A stretch of 64,000 nt of DNA, from assembly GCF_020085105.1 (NCBI RefSeq), contig NC_058052.1, positions 16,993,733-17,057,732 on the forward strand, read 5' to 3'. Shown here in pieces: positions 1 through 12,030 of the stretch; the first letter of the stretch is position 1, and each line of letters opens with the position of its first letter. Origin of the DNA: Siniperca chuatsi (Eukaryota > Chordata > Actinopteri > Centrarchiformes > Sinipercidae). Below the pieces are notes generated by a model that saw nothing but the letters and a program-made list of their open reading frames with translations, was not told the origin of the DNA and ran no database searches. A program made the translations under genes and the position numbers.

Positions 1-2569
1 TCAGTCTGAGCATTTGGTGTGGCATTACCCCCAGTAGGTTTGTTGCTATGGAGGATGGCACGCAAGAAGGGTAAAGACCCGTTCCTGAGAAATGACTCAC
101 CCTGTGTTCATGTGACAGTGGCACGTGTCCAAGCATGGCCCATAAGGTGGAACAATGAGAGGATTTGTCGTCTCATAATTGTAATTTAATAAAGATCTCA
201 CATGGTATCAGCGGAGTCTGACAGGCAGGGCCTTCCAGCGCTTGTTAATGCAATTGTTCTGGTCAGACGGTGCTGTCACAAATCATGCTGAAAGTTGGGT
301 GACAGGTAGCAGGAGCTCATGGATACTTCCTGAGAAGCTCCGACAAGTTTTGGATAGAAGCCAGGGAACACCAGACAACACATGCTGTTGTGTTGTCTAG
401 TTGAAAAGAAAATCAAGAGTTGCAGATTATTTGTTGAGGAAGAAATGTGATTTCAAAAAGAAGATTTTATTGAGAATATGGACACATTGATTTTGTGGAG
501 GGCTGTAAGATAACCTGGGATGTTTTAAGAGACATATTTCTGAATCTTCCAATCTACACATCAGAGCTCATGTTAACAATACACATTACAGTATTTAAAA
601 CTGAACATGATCCTTCATGTAGATAATTATCAAACTTCATCTAGTGTTCATCTCTAAAAATTATGAGGGGTTGACAGTTTGAGGGAAACCATTTCCAAAA
701 TGGAGGTTTTTGAGTTTTAAACAATGCTCTCCCTCGACACTGACACCTCCACCCTCCCTCTGCTGCTCTTGTTTCACCTCTCTCTTTCAGTGCTGATGTA
801 TGGGTGATGTGTGACAGGGGGAGCTCCAGTAAAACCCTGCATACATGCCAAAATACATTTTACAAGCACTGCTCTAATCAGCCTGCAGCCAGAGGCTCAT
901 AAATTGCCTCAGTGTGTCTGGAGCTGGTGAACAAACGTAGCTTATGGTCACTGCTGAGGGTTGGATATACAGCAGGCCACGCTCCCTGGGCAGAACCAAC
1001 TCTGAGTGCAGCTGGTGATGTTTGTGAGTCAATTCAATAGAGGGAGGAACAACCCAGTGCTTTTATATAAAAAAAATGACAAGGAATAATAATTTATTCG
1101 TCTGTTTAATCAGCTGAGTGCATGTAGGCAAATGTTTGCATATTACTGCATGTTTTATGTCAGATGTAAGTGCGTGAGCACATGTCCCCATGCTTGGATG
1201 CTCTCACTCATGTGGAAAGTCTCAACTATATTAAAAGCTGTCATTACATCCATATTTAGGGACCACTGGAGGATTCATCAAGGGTTCAAACTATTCCGCT
1301 CGTCTGAATTATCAAAATGATTTGGAGCGCTCCTGCAGGTAAAATGTGTCACCATTCCAGTTGGGAGGTTGTTTTGTTCTTTTTAATCTCAACTGTAACC
1401 TTCAGTGTCCTCCACTGACAGGAAACGCAGTTTATCAACTGGGGATGACACCGGAGGAGGTGATATATGCAGGACTGTACTTCCCCAGATAACTCTAATA
1501 GCGTGAAGCCCTGTTCCTGCTCTGTTCCTCGTTTTCAACCAACAGGGAAATTCCTGAAGTAGGAGAGGTTGATCAAATAAAATGATACTTTGAAGTATGC
1601 GCTTGAGTCCCACAATGACTTCACCATGTCCTCAACTGACATTTCAGAGCTAAATAAAGGCACCTTGTCATCTCTGCAAAAAGAGGAGAGAATGCAGCCT
1701 CTATCTCTGGTAGGTGTCTTCTTTTGAAGAACAATTTTTGCATGTTTTTTTTCAGTTTTATAAATGAAGGTGTACCACACACACATAGGTTGTGTATTAC
1801 ATTATCTGAGAGTGTTGCTTAATAAAAGATCAGCCATGGTGTGTGTTATAGCCAAGGCCAACATGTGGCTGTTGGCCTCAGGCCACAAGTGCTTGTGTTG
1901 AAAGGATGAGCACATGGCAGAGGTATGTGTCCCCTACTGTACAGAGGCAGATGCAACTCCTACTGTATGTACACAATGTTCAACAAATCACATCTCAGAA
2001 GCTTCTTTATTTATATCCCTATATTACTGCAATTTTAATGCATATCTGGGTGAGTTCAGAGAAAAGTGAGGTGCCTTTTTCTTAATTTTCCTCGTCTACT
2101 ACATTTAATCTAACTGGGATCCATTGGGTGGCAGCACTGAGCATGGCCTAAGATTGAAGGTGATTCTATGAAAAAAGTATTGATGAAAAGAGCTGTATAG
2201 TTTTCACAAATCAAGTGTGAAAAGGAAGAAATTTAGATTTTAAGTAGCCACTAGCTATCCCTGACAAGGAAGGAGAAAACATGTCTTACAGTAGTTTGCT
2301 GTTATATGTGATACAAAATAAAATGCTGCCCTGTGGATGTACAGTGAAGGCAGATTTTGTGTTGAAAAATGTGCAGAACATGCAGTCTTTTAATGACACA
2401 TTTATAATGGTGTTCACCTTCAACATTTCCTCACTTTTACATAGCTGTCGAATAAAACCCCCTGCAGAGGAAAGCTCATAACTGCTCTGAGAGTATAGTC
2501 TGTGTCTATGAAATCCAAGATTTGTTGCTTTTTATTCTGAGAGCGGATAAAGTTGGGTTTATACATTGA

Positions 2570-2609
<40 letters not shown>

Positions 2610-5539
2610 GACATCACCTTCTGCTCGAGCAGTCAATAAGCAGACTGTGGCTTTGGCAGTGCTCTATCTTATTTACAGGACGTTTGTTGCACTTGACATT
2701 TATCGTGGCTCCGAGGCTGTGAACTTCATGCAAACGCCATCGAAGCATTCAATGCCAAGGGCCCAGGGCCTCCTGTCTCGGCGTCATCACAAGTCTTTTC
2801 ACGCAAAGATAAATCACTTCCACTGGACCCCAAGCACAGGGAAGGAGAGGGATGGAGAGAGTTAGATGAGGGGAGCAGGGAGAAGGGCCGGCAGAGAGAG
2901 AGATGAGGTTCAGGGAGAGGGGTGTTAACATCCAAGGAATACCCAGAGGTTAACGCCAGCCCCATTTCTCCCTTGTTAATTGTTGGGTGCATTCATACAA
3001 ATATCACTAACCATTATGAAGGCAGCATATGGTTTGGGTAAATGCTCTTTAGGTCTCAGAGGGATGTAAAAACTGTCACCACATGACTGTCCTTGGTCTG
3101 CTCATAGCCACGGGACATGAAAGCCCTCGTTCTTAACCATCTGATAAATGCAAATTGACCTAGAGGCTTGGGTGGAGGAGTGTGTACAGACAAATGCTTG
3201 TAGCTATTACAGTTCAACTGTAATCAAACAAAGAAAATAAGGTAGGCTTTTTCTGAAGGTTTCAGTTGCGTCTCATAGTCTTCATCAGAGGATGGAGTTT
3301 TGCTCAGTTTTTGTTTTTAGAGATTTTGCTGATAAAGACCATGAAAGCTCTGGAAAAAGCTGGAAAATAATTTAATCAAAAAACAGCTGATAGTTGTCAC
3401 GTATGTATATCGTAATGTTTATCTTCAGTTGATGAGAAAAAACCTAATGGAAAAATGCATTATATAAGGCAGTTTTTGCCACACATTATAGGCACACCAT
3501 GTGTTTGAAAATAAAATTATGCAGTCCCCTGAGAGAAGCTTGATATTTGACAGATTTCAAAAGAAACCACACTAAATAAACTATACAAACTGCTGACAGA
3601 AAGGCTGACAGTCAGGAGGCAGTATATGGTCCTATTATAGGTAGAACACTACAAGACCTAATAGTGGTACACACTAAAAAATGGCTTCAGTATAGAGTGA
3701 TGAATGTGACTATGGAGCCCACCAAATCCTCCCAGCAGTTCTCAGGGCAATATATCCTCACGCCGTCAGCCCCAAATTATAAATCAAACTTCTCGCAGGT
3801 CCATATGATTCATTACAATTTATCGACAATAATTTACAAAAGTGGTTTTCAGATGCTTTTAACTTTGCCGTGGCAGTAATTTACAAACCGAGAGAAAAAA
3901 AATGAAAACAACACTGCTGTATTTTTTCTACTTGACTGGCAGTGCAGTAGCTAAGCGATATGGAGGGGTAAAAAAATAGATAGCTGACGAAGGCTCATTG
4001 ATTCAAATGCTTGATGTTCTTAGAAAGGCAAAATGATGACACTGAAGAATTTGCTTCAGGCTGCCTTCTGAGCATCTTACAGAGTGCTACAGAAGTACTC
4101 ATTGATCAGAGGTACTCAGATCCAATGCAAAAATGTAATAATCATTTCAGCAAAAACACACCCATGGCAAACAACGAACAGACAGCACAAAGTACACAAA
4201 AAAACCTTACTTATTCATACCACCAAAGCTCTATTGGTCTGATCTATCTGCAAACAAAACACACAGAGCACTAGCAGACACTGTACATACTGTTTTTTCT
4301 ATTGTAGAAACAATTCAATGATAGTATTAATGATAATTTAATGACAGTGGTATGTTTTACTGATTGCAGTGCCATACAGTGTCACTAATGTTTGTGTCAA
4401 AGTCTGTTAACTGAGGCTTGCTCTCGGGGAGGCTTTTCAGCATCTTACATGCTATTTGGATTTTACATCATAACCTGTATCCCTGTTAGTGTTCATTATG
4501 CCCTGCTCTTCCAAAGGTACCGCTGATCTCCACAGAGGCTATTTCTGGCACCGTGTGACACTGATGATGTTGACAGCAATCGCCCTGCCACATCACAGCC
4601 ACCGCAAAGGTCAGACCAAATGAGAGGGATGTGTAAGCAAGGCCTGTCCCCCTGCCACAGCCTGATCTTGCTTCAGGCATTCTGGCTGATGAGGCCTAAA
4701 CATCAGCACAGGGTCATTATTTCAACTAGAGAAGCACTTAACTTCTTTACTCCCTGTCTCTGAGGACGCTGCTGCAGCAAGGTGGACGAGGTAGAAAGAA
4801 AGGGAAGGGCACGTGTTGGGTTTGTCCCCAAAGTATGCAGACTGACTTTTTTTTCTTCCTCCCTCGTCTCTTGGTGAATGCAATTCCTGCACACCCTGGG
4901 TGAATTAATTAATTACAAAGCTGGCTGGGTATCAAAGGTAAATGATTTAATTATATTTCTTGCGTCTTTGTTAAGAGGCCAACTGTCAAGTAGTGGTAAG
5001 TGGGGCTGTGGCCCTCTGTGGCGCCTCAGGGCTGTGTGTGTGTGTGAGTGTGTATGTTTGTGTTTCTGTGTGTCCTTTTACATAAAAAAGAAGAAAATAA
5101 GAAAAATTTAAACAGAGAGGGAGAGAGTGTATATGTGTATACTTTATAGAACGTACATGTGGCAGTGTATTTGCTAGTTTGAGACTGTCCTCACCAGAAA
5201 AACTACAGAATTCATCACTTCTTCAAACGACCTGTGTTTATGTCTTCCTGACAAATTACCTCTTGTAGTCATACAGACTGTTCTCTGTCAAAATGAAAAA
5301 GGCAGAAGTAGCATGACATTGTTATAGCACTAAACCTCTTGGGTGGAGTTGGGTGTACAAAGAATCTGACACCAGTGGCTGCACATCTCTTCTCTTACCA
5401 ACATTGGTTTCTTTTAATCATGACCACAATCTTTCCCTAACCTTAACCAAGTAATTGCCTTAACTTAACCAGACCATGCATTAATTAAGCAAGCTGTAAA
5501 CACAAAATGTATATATTGTTATTTTACAAAGTTAATAGG
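1..5539. other. Intergenic DNA, no gene recognised
   Basis: I see no coding exon with a recognisable domain. The open frames here are short and cross repeats or low-complexity sequence. Several tracts are AT-rich and low in repeats, for example about 150-330, 3050-3180, 4380-4700 and 4880-4990, the last with TTAATTAATTA-like homeodomain-type words. These resemble conserved non-coding elements. Position beside comtd1 suggests the ZNF503-flanking gene desert, which is an inference from vertebrate synteny. Confidence 0.55.
2571..2607. repeat. (AC)n microsatellite
   Basis: An uninterrupted run of about 18 AC dinucleotides, ordinary for teleost intergenic DNA. Confidence 0.95.
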
Positions 5540-6110
5540 GTGGTGGTGGTGGTGAATGTCTTAGCACTTGGTTGCCTGTTTACAATAGATAAGGAGCAAC
5601 ATTAGTATTCATTTGGAGTCATGTTTCTCCACTTCCAATATTTACTCCTCCTTTTGGCTCTGTTTTGGTCTCCAAACCAACTCCTGAGGGAAATATCTGG
5701 CTCTTTAGCTGCTAAATGCTACACTATGTTCACTAGCTAGTCGCTAACTGTCTGTCTACGATTTGGTGCTTTGCAGGTACTATACAGCTGGTTTCTGAGA
5801 ACTTTTTCACTGATAACAGCTGCCTGCTGCTGGAAACGGGGTTGATCAGAACAGTAATATTGAACCAAAACAGTAAAATTGCAGACAGTAAAACCAAAAC
5901 AATGAGCTGAAAGACACTAAAAATGCAGGGTCGAGTGATAATCCTGTGTGGGTTCATCATTATGCCTGACCACATTCACATTACATCAAATATAGAAATA
6001 TTGATTAGTGCAGCTTTAATCATAGAGGCGGAAGACAGAAAATGGTCATTTGAATCGTTTTTGGAAGGTAATGAAAACCAACATATTTTATCTTTTTGTT
6101 GGCTAGCATG
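5540..6110 (+). repeat. Teleost dispersed repeat, copy 1
   Basis: The sequence shares a core with the copy at about 8985-9235: GCCTGTTTACA, GGAGCAACATTA, ATTCATTTG, TTTGGTCTCCA, GCTAAATGCT and CACTATGTT in the same order. I know this as a high-copy percomorph repeat of uncertain class. This copy extends further, through the GCTGCCTGCTGCTGG and AATGCAGGGTCGAG-like parts, to about 6110. The ends are approximate and no target-site duplication was defined. Confidence 0.6.
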
Positions 6111-8984
6111 TTTAGTTATCTGACTAGTGCTTAGCTAAATCAAAACACAAAAAGAACAGAACAAGGGTGTTTCTTTATTTTTCAATAGGCAGCCGCTGGC
6201 CTCTCACAGTTTTGAGAAATGACCAAAGTCACTACTATTTGCAAATGCTTGCTCTTTAAAGTGACAAACTATTATCTTTGGTGAGTGAAGTTGTCATGTT
6301 TGGGAAAAGTTTCATTTATACCATAACTTTTTTTTCCTCACCATTATACTGTATCATACTATTTTTTTTATAACCAAACTCATGTTGGAGGAACAGGAGA
6401 AAGTTATGTAGTCTGCCCTTATATGTATTTTTAGAGATGTATGCACACAATCAGCAAACATGACATTTTGTTACCTTTAGAAAGAATGCTGCCTTTCATT
6501 CTCCCTGAAAAACTGCTCAGGCTGGATAGTCCATCACAGTAAATATAAAACCTTCTCTGTTTCTCTGCTTTGTTTTCTTACTGAGCTAAAGTTGACAAGA
6601 CTTCTTAATTGGAGAGTCTTTGTTACACTGTACAGCAGGTAATTTCAGGCTTGGTTTAACATCACATTTTACAAAACTGAGTAAATGTTAAAAATAAAAT
6701 ATCAGTTTATAGTGTGCAGATCCAGGGTCCCAAAATGACAAATGTCATCTAAATGTCATGCATGTTCAAATATACATATGCACATACAGTACATTCACCC
6801 CCTCTGAATAGACTCACACCTGTTCTGAAATGGAGACATATCACACGCACAAGTGTTCTGTTTATTTATCCCTACAGGAGAAATAAGTCAGCAGCTGAAT
6901 TCTCCTCTTCTAGATCAATCTAGAAGCATGCTGTGTATGATACATATTGATGACCTATTGTTTCAGATGCCCAACCACAGAGTCGACACTTCGGGAGGAT
7001 AAGGCCATGTTTTTGGTGACAAAGTATCTGAAAACACACACAGGAAGGACAAGATTATGTTCTGTCTTCAGACCAACAGTTTATAGTGAGGATAAAGCTT
7101 TCATAATGTGGGGATAAACAGTGACACATGTCAGTTAATCTTGATTTTTATCTAACAGAGATGCTTTCATGATGGCACAGATCACTGTATCGAGAAAACG
7201 GAAGACATGTTCTTAATGAAAAAACGTGTTACAAATCTCCTTATCCACACGGCTGAATAATTGCTGAAGAAGCAGGGCCCTGAATTCAAGATAAATAGAG
7301 CTGTTACTGAGGTTTTGTCACCACACAAAGAAGCTGTTTATAGCACAGAGGCCTCAGATAAACCATTTTCTGGCCAAACAAGGTAAATGAAGCATAATTG
7401 GAATCCCATTACCAAATTGAAAAACGGGTGCCTTTTGTTTTAACTGTGTTAGAATCGAACTGAGGGCGCCTCTCCTACTCTGTAAACCTGCATCAAACTG
7501 CAGGGCTCAATAATTATAATGTTCAGGATCTTTCTGAGGGGCGAAGAAAATCAATAGACTAAGGACAAAGAACCTATAGCCATCACTTAATTCTCTTATC
7601 ACTGTGATTTAGGGGAAGAGGAGGATGTTAAATAACTGTAAATCTTCAGCTATGACTTTGAGGGTGCTTTATGGCAGTTCTTACAGCGTCTCCCAGACAG
7701 AATGTCCATACCTTCCGCAGACCACACAATTTATAGCTTTATTACCCTTTGTCTTAAAGAGCAGGGAGACATAGCAGGGAGGAAGGAGATAACAGCCCAG
7801 CACAGGAGCGGTAGAAAAAAATAAAGTCAGATGCCATCATCGACAGAGACATATCTCTGTGACAGGTTTACGGCTCAGGAGCAGAGCTTCTATTTGGGGG
7901 TGGAAGACGAGAAAGCATGGGTGCACCCCCTGCACCCAACCGCCCCTCCCTTAACTCCCACCGGTGCATCCCACACATGTTCCCAAACTGCAGCATGTGA
8001 AAACCCTGCCCCCTGTGGAGGAAGCAAAATTCAATTTCTGACTTATCCCTCTGATGATCAGATTTACTCTGCTGTTTAGTTGCCTCCACACAACCGCTGC
8101 CACCCTGCCACCACGCCTTCCTAGAGGTCACAGGGAGGACTGACAAAGGGGGAGGGCTGAAGCAGGGGAGGGCAGACAGAAGGAGGGATGCGGAGTGATT
8201 TTTCACCACAGAGTCATGTGTTTCTCTGGACCAGGCAGATGCTTCCTCATATTTTCTTGCTACACTGACAAGTGGCTTATTGTTTCCCTTGATAAGGGTA
8301 CAGTGCTCCCGGTAATGGGAATTAGAGGGAGGCGTAAGTCACCGAGACAGGGTGAGACTGAGTCAATAGATAATGGGAGATTTCTCACGGATGCAAAAGG
8401 CACGTTTGTTATCAGTGGTGTTTAAAAGGGCAAGGCTTCTTATTTGTCTTATTTTTTAAACTACACTCATAGGTAGTGTGAAGGATAGAAATACAAGTTA
8501 CACTTTGCTTGAACCCTATGAAAGCGGCTTCAGTGTTTCCAGACAAATTCCCCACCATGTTCTAAACTGTGTCAACTCATGACAGCTGACCGTTCAGTAA
8601 CTTAATGAAGAAAACCTTATTATTATTGCGTAAAATCGGAAAAAAACCTCTTAATTGTTCAGTACGATATAGCTCATGATGAATCTTTATTTAAGTGTTG
8701 ATTTGATTTGTTTTTGGTGCAGATGGAGGTTTCGTTTTAAAACATTTGTTGGCAAAATCTGGCGCATGGAACTAAAGATTGCCTATCACTATCTATGTGT
8801 ACTTGTATGTTAATGCAGATCTAGAAGCAAAGTTTTTTAAATGATTAAAATAACATTTTGACGATTGTGCAATATTGTGGTCTCTGAGTGTTTTCAAGTA
8901 TTTATACTTTAAAACTGCATTAAATTATTTTTTTGGAGGCAGCGGAACAAGCTGTCAACAATGCACTGGCATATTATCACCTTT
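6111..8984. other. Intergenic DNA, no gene recognised
   Basis: No gene recognised. The open frames around 7.83-8.43 kb on both strands lack domain similarity, splice support and a convincing start context. The 7380-7570 interval is treated separately as a possible conserved element. Confidence 0.55.
7380..7570. promoter_or_regulatory. Possible conserved non-coding element
   Basis: A low-repeat tract with homeodomain-like words (CATAATTGGAAT, CAATAATTATAATG) and no open frame of note. It has the look of a vertebrate developmental enhancer in the presumed znf503-comtd1 desert. Conservation could not be tested here, so this is only a candidate. Confidence 0.22.
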
Positions 8985-9235
8985 TAAGATGATGCGGCAC
9001 GCAAACAGTTGCCTATTTACACATCCAGCAGATGCGGAGCAACATTAACATTCATTTGAAATTGTGTTTCTGGTCACATGATGAATGTAAGTCTAATATT
9101 CACTCTCCTTTTAGCTCTTCTTTGGTCTCCACCAATTCCTGCGGGCTAAATGCTCCACTATGTTTACCAGCTTCTCTTACTTTGTCTATAAACTTTTGAA
9201 AAGATGTGACCGCTGTGACCCACAAAACATGGTAA
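8985..9235 (+). repeat. Teleost dispersed repeat, copy 2
   Basis: Second, shorter copy of the repeat at 5540-6110, on the same strand, from GCCTATTTACACATCC to about CTTTGTCTATAAAC. The two copies are clearly diverged, so they are separate old insertions rather than a recent local duplication. Confidence 0.6.
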
Positions 9236-9999
9236 AGCTAACAAAAGCATATCAAAGTCATTGCTGACTCTCTATATTGAGCATTAAACTAAGTGTGTTA
9301 CAAGAAAAGCAGACCTATTTGCAAACACAGTTTGACCCAGTTACTGACCGTCTCCCCAAACAATGCTGACATCAAAGCCAGAGTTTGTATTCTCCTGCTT
9401 TATAAGTTATTGTCAACAGCTGCTCGGATAAGAAATGACTATTTGCCAGAACCTCACACTGAACAGCAGACAGGAAGTCAACAAAACAATGGTCTTCTCA
9501 AGTGACAAACACAAATGTTTGATGGCTCAGACTTCAAAACCAACAGCAAATCTATAAGAGCTTCCCTTTCTGAAAAAAGCAGGTGTACAAAAACAAACCT
9601 ACTGAAACTTCTCTGGTTGTCTCTTCATCATTTGGAGTGTAAAGCCATCTAGCATTTGCTGTGCTTCTCAAGCAGGAGCAAGTATCTCTAAGAAACTTTA
9701 GCAAACATATCTCAAGCAACTTAAAGTCTATACCTCAGTGATGCAGAGCTGCAGAAACTGAAAACTATGGAAGAGGTTTAGGGGGAAAAAAGCACAATTA
9801 CATACCCTCAGAGAGTGATTTGTGGTTGTGTATTGAGAATCCTGAATGCTGAACCATCCAACATGGTCAGTGAGCAGAGCAGCAGTGAGAGTGTCCTCTT
9901 CCTGACAGCTCCCCCTAGGGCCCTGGAATACATTAACCACTGTGGTCCACAGGGGTGTGGGGAATAATTACTCACTCCTGCCATGTGACACCCTCGATA

Positions 10000-10570
10000 A
10001 ATTAAACTCCCGCTTTAAGTTTTAAAGGCAAATGCATATTGTGGCCATCACTTAGAGGCCGGCCTGTGCGTGCTTGTGCATAATTTGTTGTAACACTGTG
10101 TTTCCACAAATTGGTAACTCGACCCAGCAGCTGACTACAGACGAGTGAGCAATGTGTCACTGAAGTCGGAGGGAAAAGAGGAAGTGTGGAGAAAAATTGC
10201 ATTAAAGGCTCTGTGTATGTGTCTTCATAATTAATAAATTCTAGTCCATCAAGCTGTAATCTAATTATGAAGTATGCCTTCATCTGCCATGAATCATTTC
10301 TGCACTTTGTTAGCTAAATTGGGGGAAAGAATCCAGACACATCATTGAGATTTAAATTATTAATTTTTCTTTGTGAAAAGCAGAGAAAAAGTTAGATGCC
10401 TAACACAAAATGATTGTTAAGCCCCTGTAGCTAATGGCTTCAAAGAAAATGTAATTATGATTTAATAATTGACAAATTAAGCCCAGGGTGCTTACATTTT
10501 TTGGCAATGGCCATGATCCATAAAATCAGTTTTTCTAACAGCTGCATGTCTAAAAGAGGTAATTACATTC
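10000..10570. promoter_or_regulatory. Strongest candidate conserved non-coding element
   Basis: About 550 bp of repeat-free, AT-rich DNA packed with TAAT/ATTA words (TTCATAATTAATAAATTC, AATCTAATTATGAAG, AAATTATTAATTTTTC, GATTTAATAATTGACAAATTA) and without long reading frames. Dense homeodomain-type sites in a gene desert next to comtd1 are what a znf503-type developmental enhancer would look like. Alignment with other fish and tetrapods between ZNF503 and COMTD1 is the deciding test. Confidence 0.35.
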
Positions 10571-11929
10571 TCTGTAAACACATATAAAATCTAAGCAAAT
10601 ACATGTAGCAGACGGCTGTGGATTAGGGGTGAGATGGAGATGTCATCCGTCCTCACGATGGCACATCTGGAAGATAACTCTGGTGACAGGTTTTTTAAAT
10701 AAAAAGTCTCTAAATAAATTTCCACTGTGCAGAAGTTACTGCAGTGACAACCCAAAGACAAATTCACAGAGCTGTGCTGAGGAGCATCAACACCTCTACT
10801 CAACAACAACAAAAAAAAAAACAACCTCGAAAACTAATTACGTGTCACACTGAGCTTACATTGAGATCATTTTACTTGCTTCAGTAGAATATCATCTTAT
10901 TTGTGGAACACTCTAGAAACAACCTTGAAGATAATCCTCGTCCACAGCTCGAAATAAGTCAGTCACATCACTTATTTCAGCTATTGTGGGTTGTTTTTGT
11001 TTTTGCAGCTCTGACATGTAACAATACAGTAACATTTGTGAACACACATTCCAGGTTTCCAGAGTAAAAAGACATTTACCTCAAGTCCTCCCCCTCCTCC
11101 TCCCCTGTCCAATGAGGAACGTGACAAATCCCGTGTTAGACTCCTTGGAGCCAATGTTCCGTCATTACACGAAGAGACCACCGGCTTCAAGTTGAGTGAA
11201 ACTTTATATTTCCCTTCTGTCTGTGCTCTTTTCAACGTGCACTAATGATCTCGATGAGCAACACGTACGCTAGTGAGACAGAGAGCGGGTGAGAAAGGGA
11301 CACACAGAGCAGATATAGAAACCAAAGGTAATGTGTAAGATGTGTAACGTGATTAGTCGAGTCCCCAACCAAGGCCTTCAGTCAAAGGCAGCAGCGGTAT
11401 CATAAGACACATTAAGAGACTCTCTGTAATGATGTGGGAACATCTGAGTTCTCAGCTGCCGTCATTCATTTTCACAATGACAGTGAATGCAGTTGAAAGC
11501 AGATCTCTGAGTGGCATTAAGCTTTCAACTTTGATTAGGTGACTTGCAGAAGATGAAGAGAAATCATTTAGAGGCGGATAAGTGTGTCAGGAGATAATGG
11601 CTGCACAGGTTGAATATGGTGAAGAAACACTGGCTCCCACTGAAGCTGATGAAACACAGCAACAACCTGAGAAATCCAGGTGCGTGCATGTTTATCTGTG
11701 TGTTTGCACAGATGCAAGCACGGACGCGCATGCGTTTTGTGCGAATTTGAATGTGCGTTTATGCAGTGCTTGTTTTTTTTCGTGTGTGAGGGGTGAATGC
11801 ATGCATGTACATATCTGCCTGCCAAAGATCTCACTTTCTTTGTGTTTCATGTCAGGCATTTCGGTCTCGGTGACAGCATTTCACATTGAGGTGCCATGTC
11901 TTGGAAAACAAAACTAAGAGGGCTAAATA

Positions 11930-12030
11930 TTTCCAGTAAATAATTTGTCTTAGCATATTTAGCAAATTAATGTCAAAAATTAATTACTGTTCGCGTGGAG
12001 AATTGTCAGCCTTTGAGCTCATAAGAATTC
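11930..12030. promoter_or_regulatory. Possible conserved non-coding element
   Basis: A short repeat-free tract with TAAATAATTTG, AGCAAATTAATG and AAATTAATTACTG words. Candidate only. Confidence 0.22.

Noticed and set aside
11582-11917. 111-aa plus-strand open frame
   Set aside because: GT-rich low-complexity sequence gives a Cys/Val/His-rich translation; no family resemblance.
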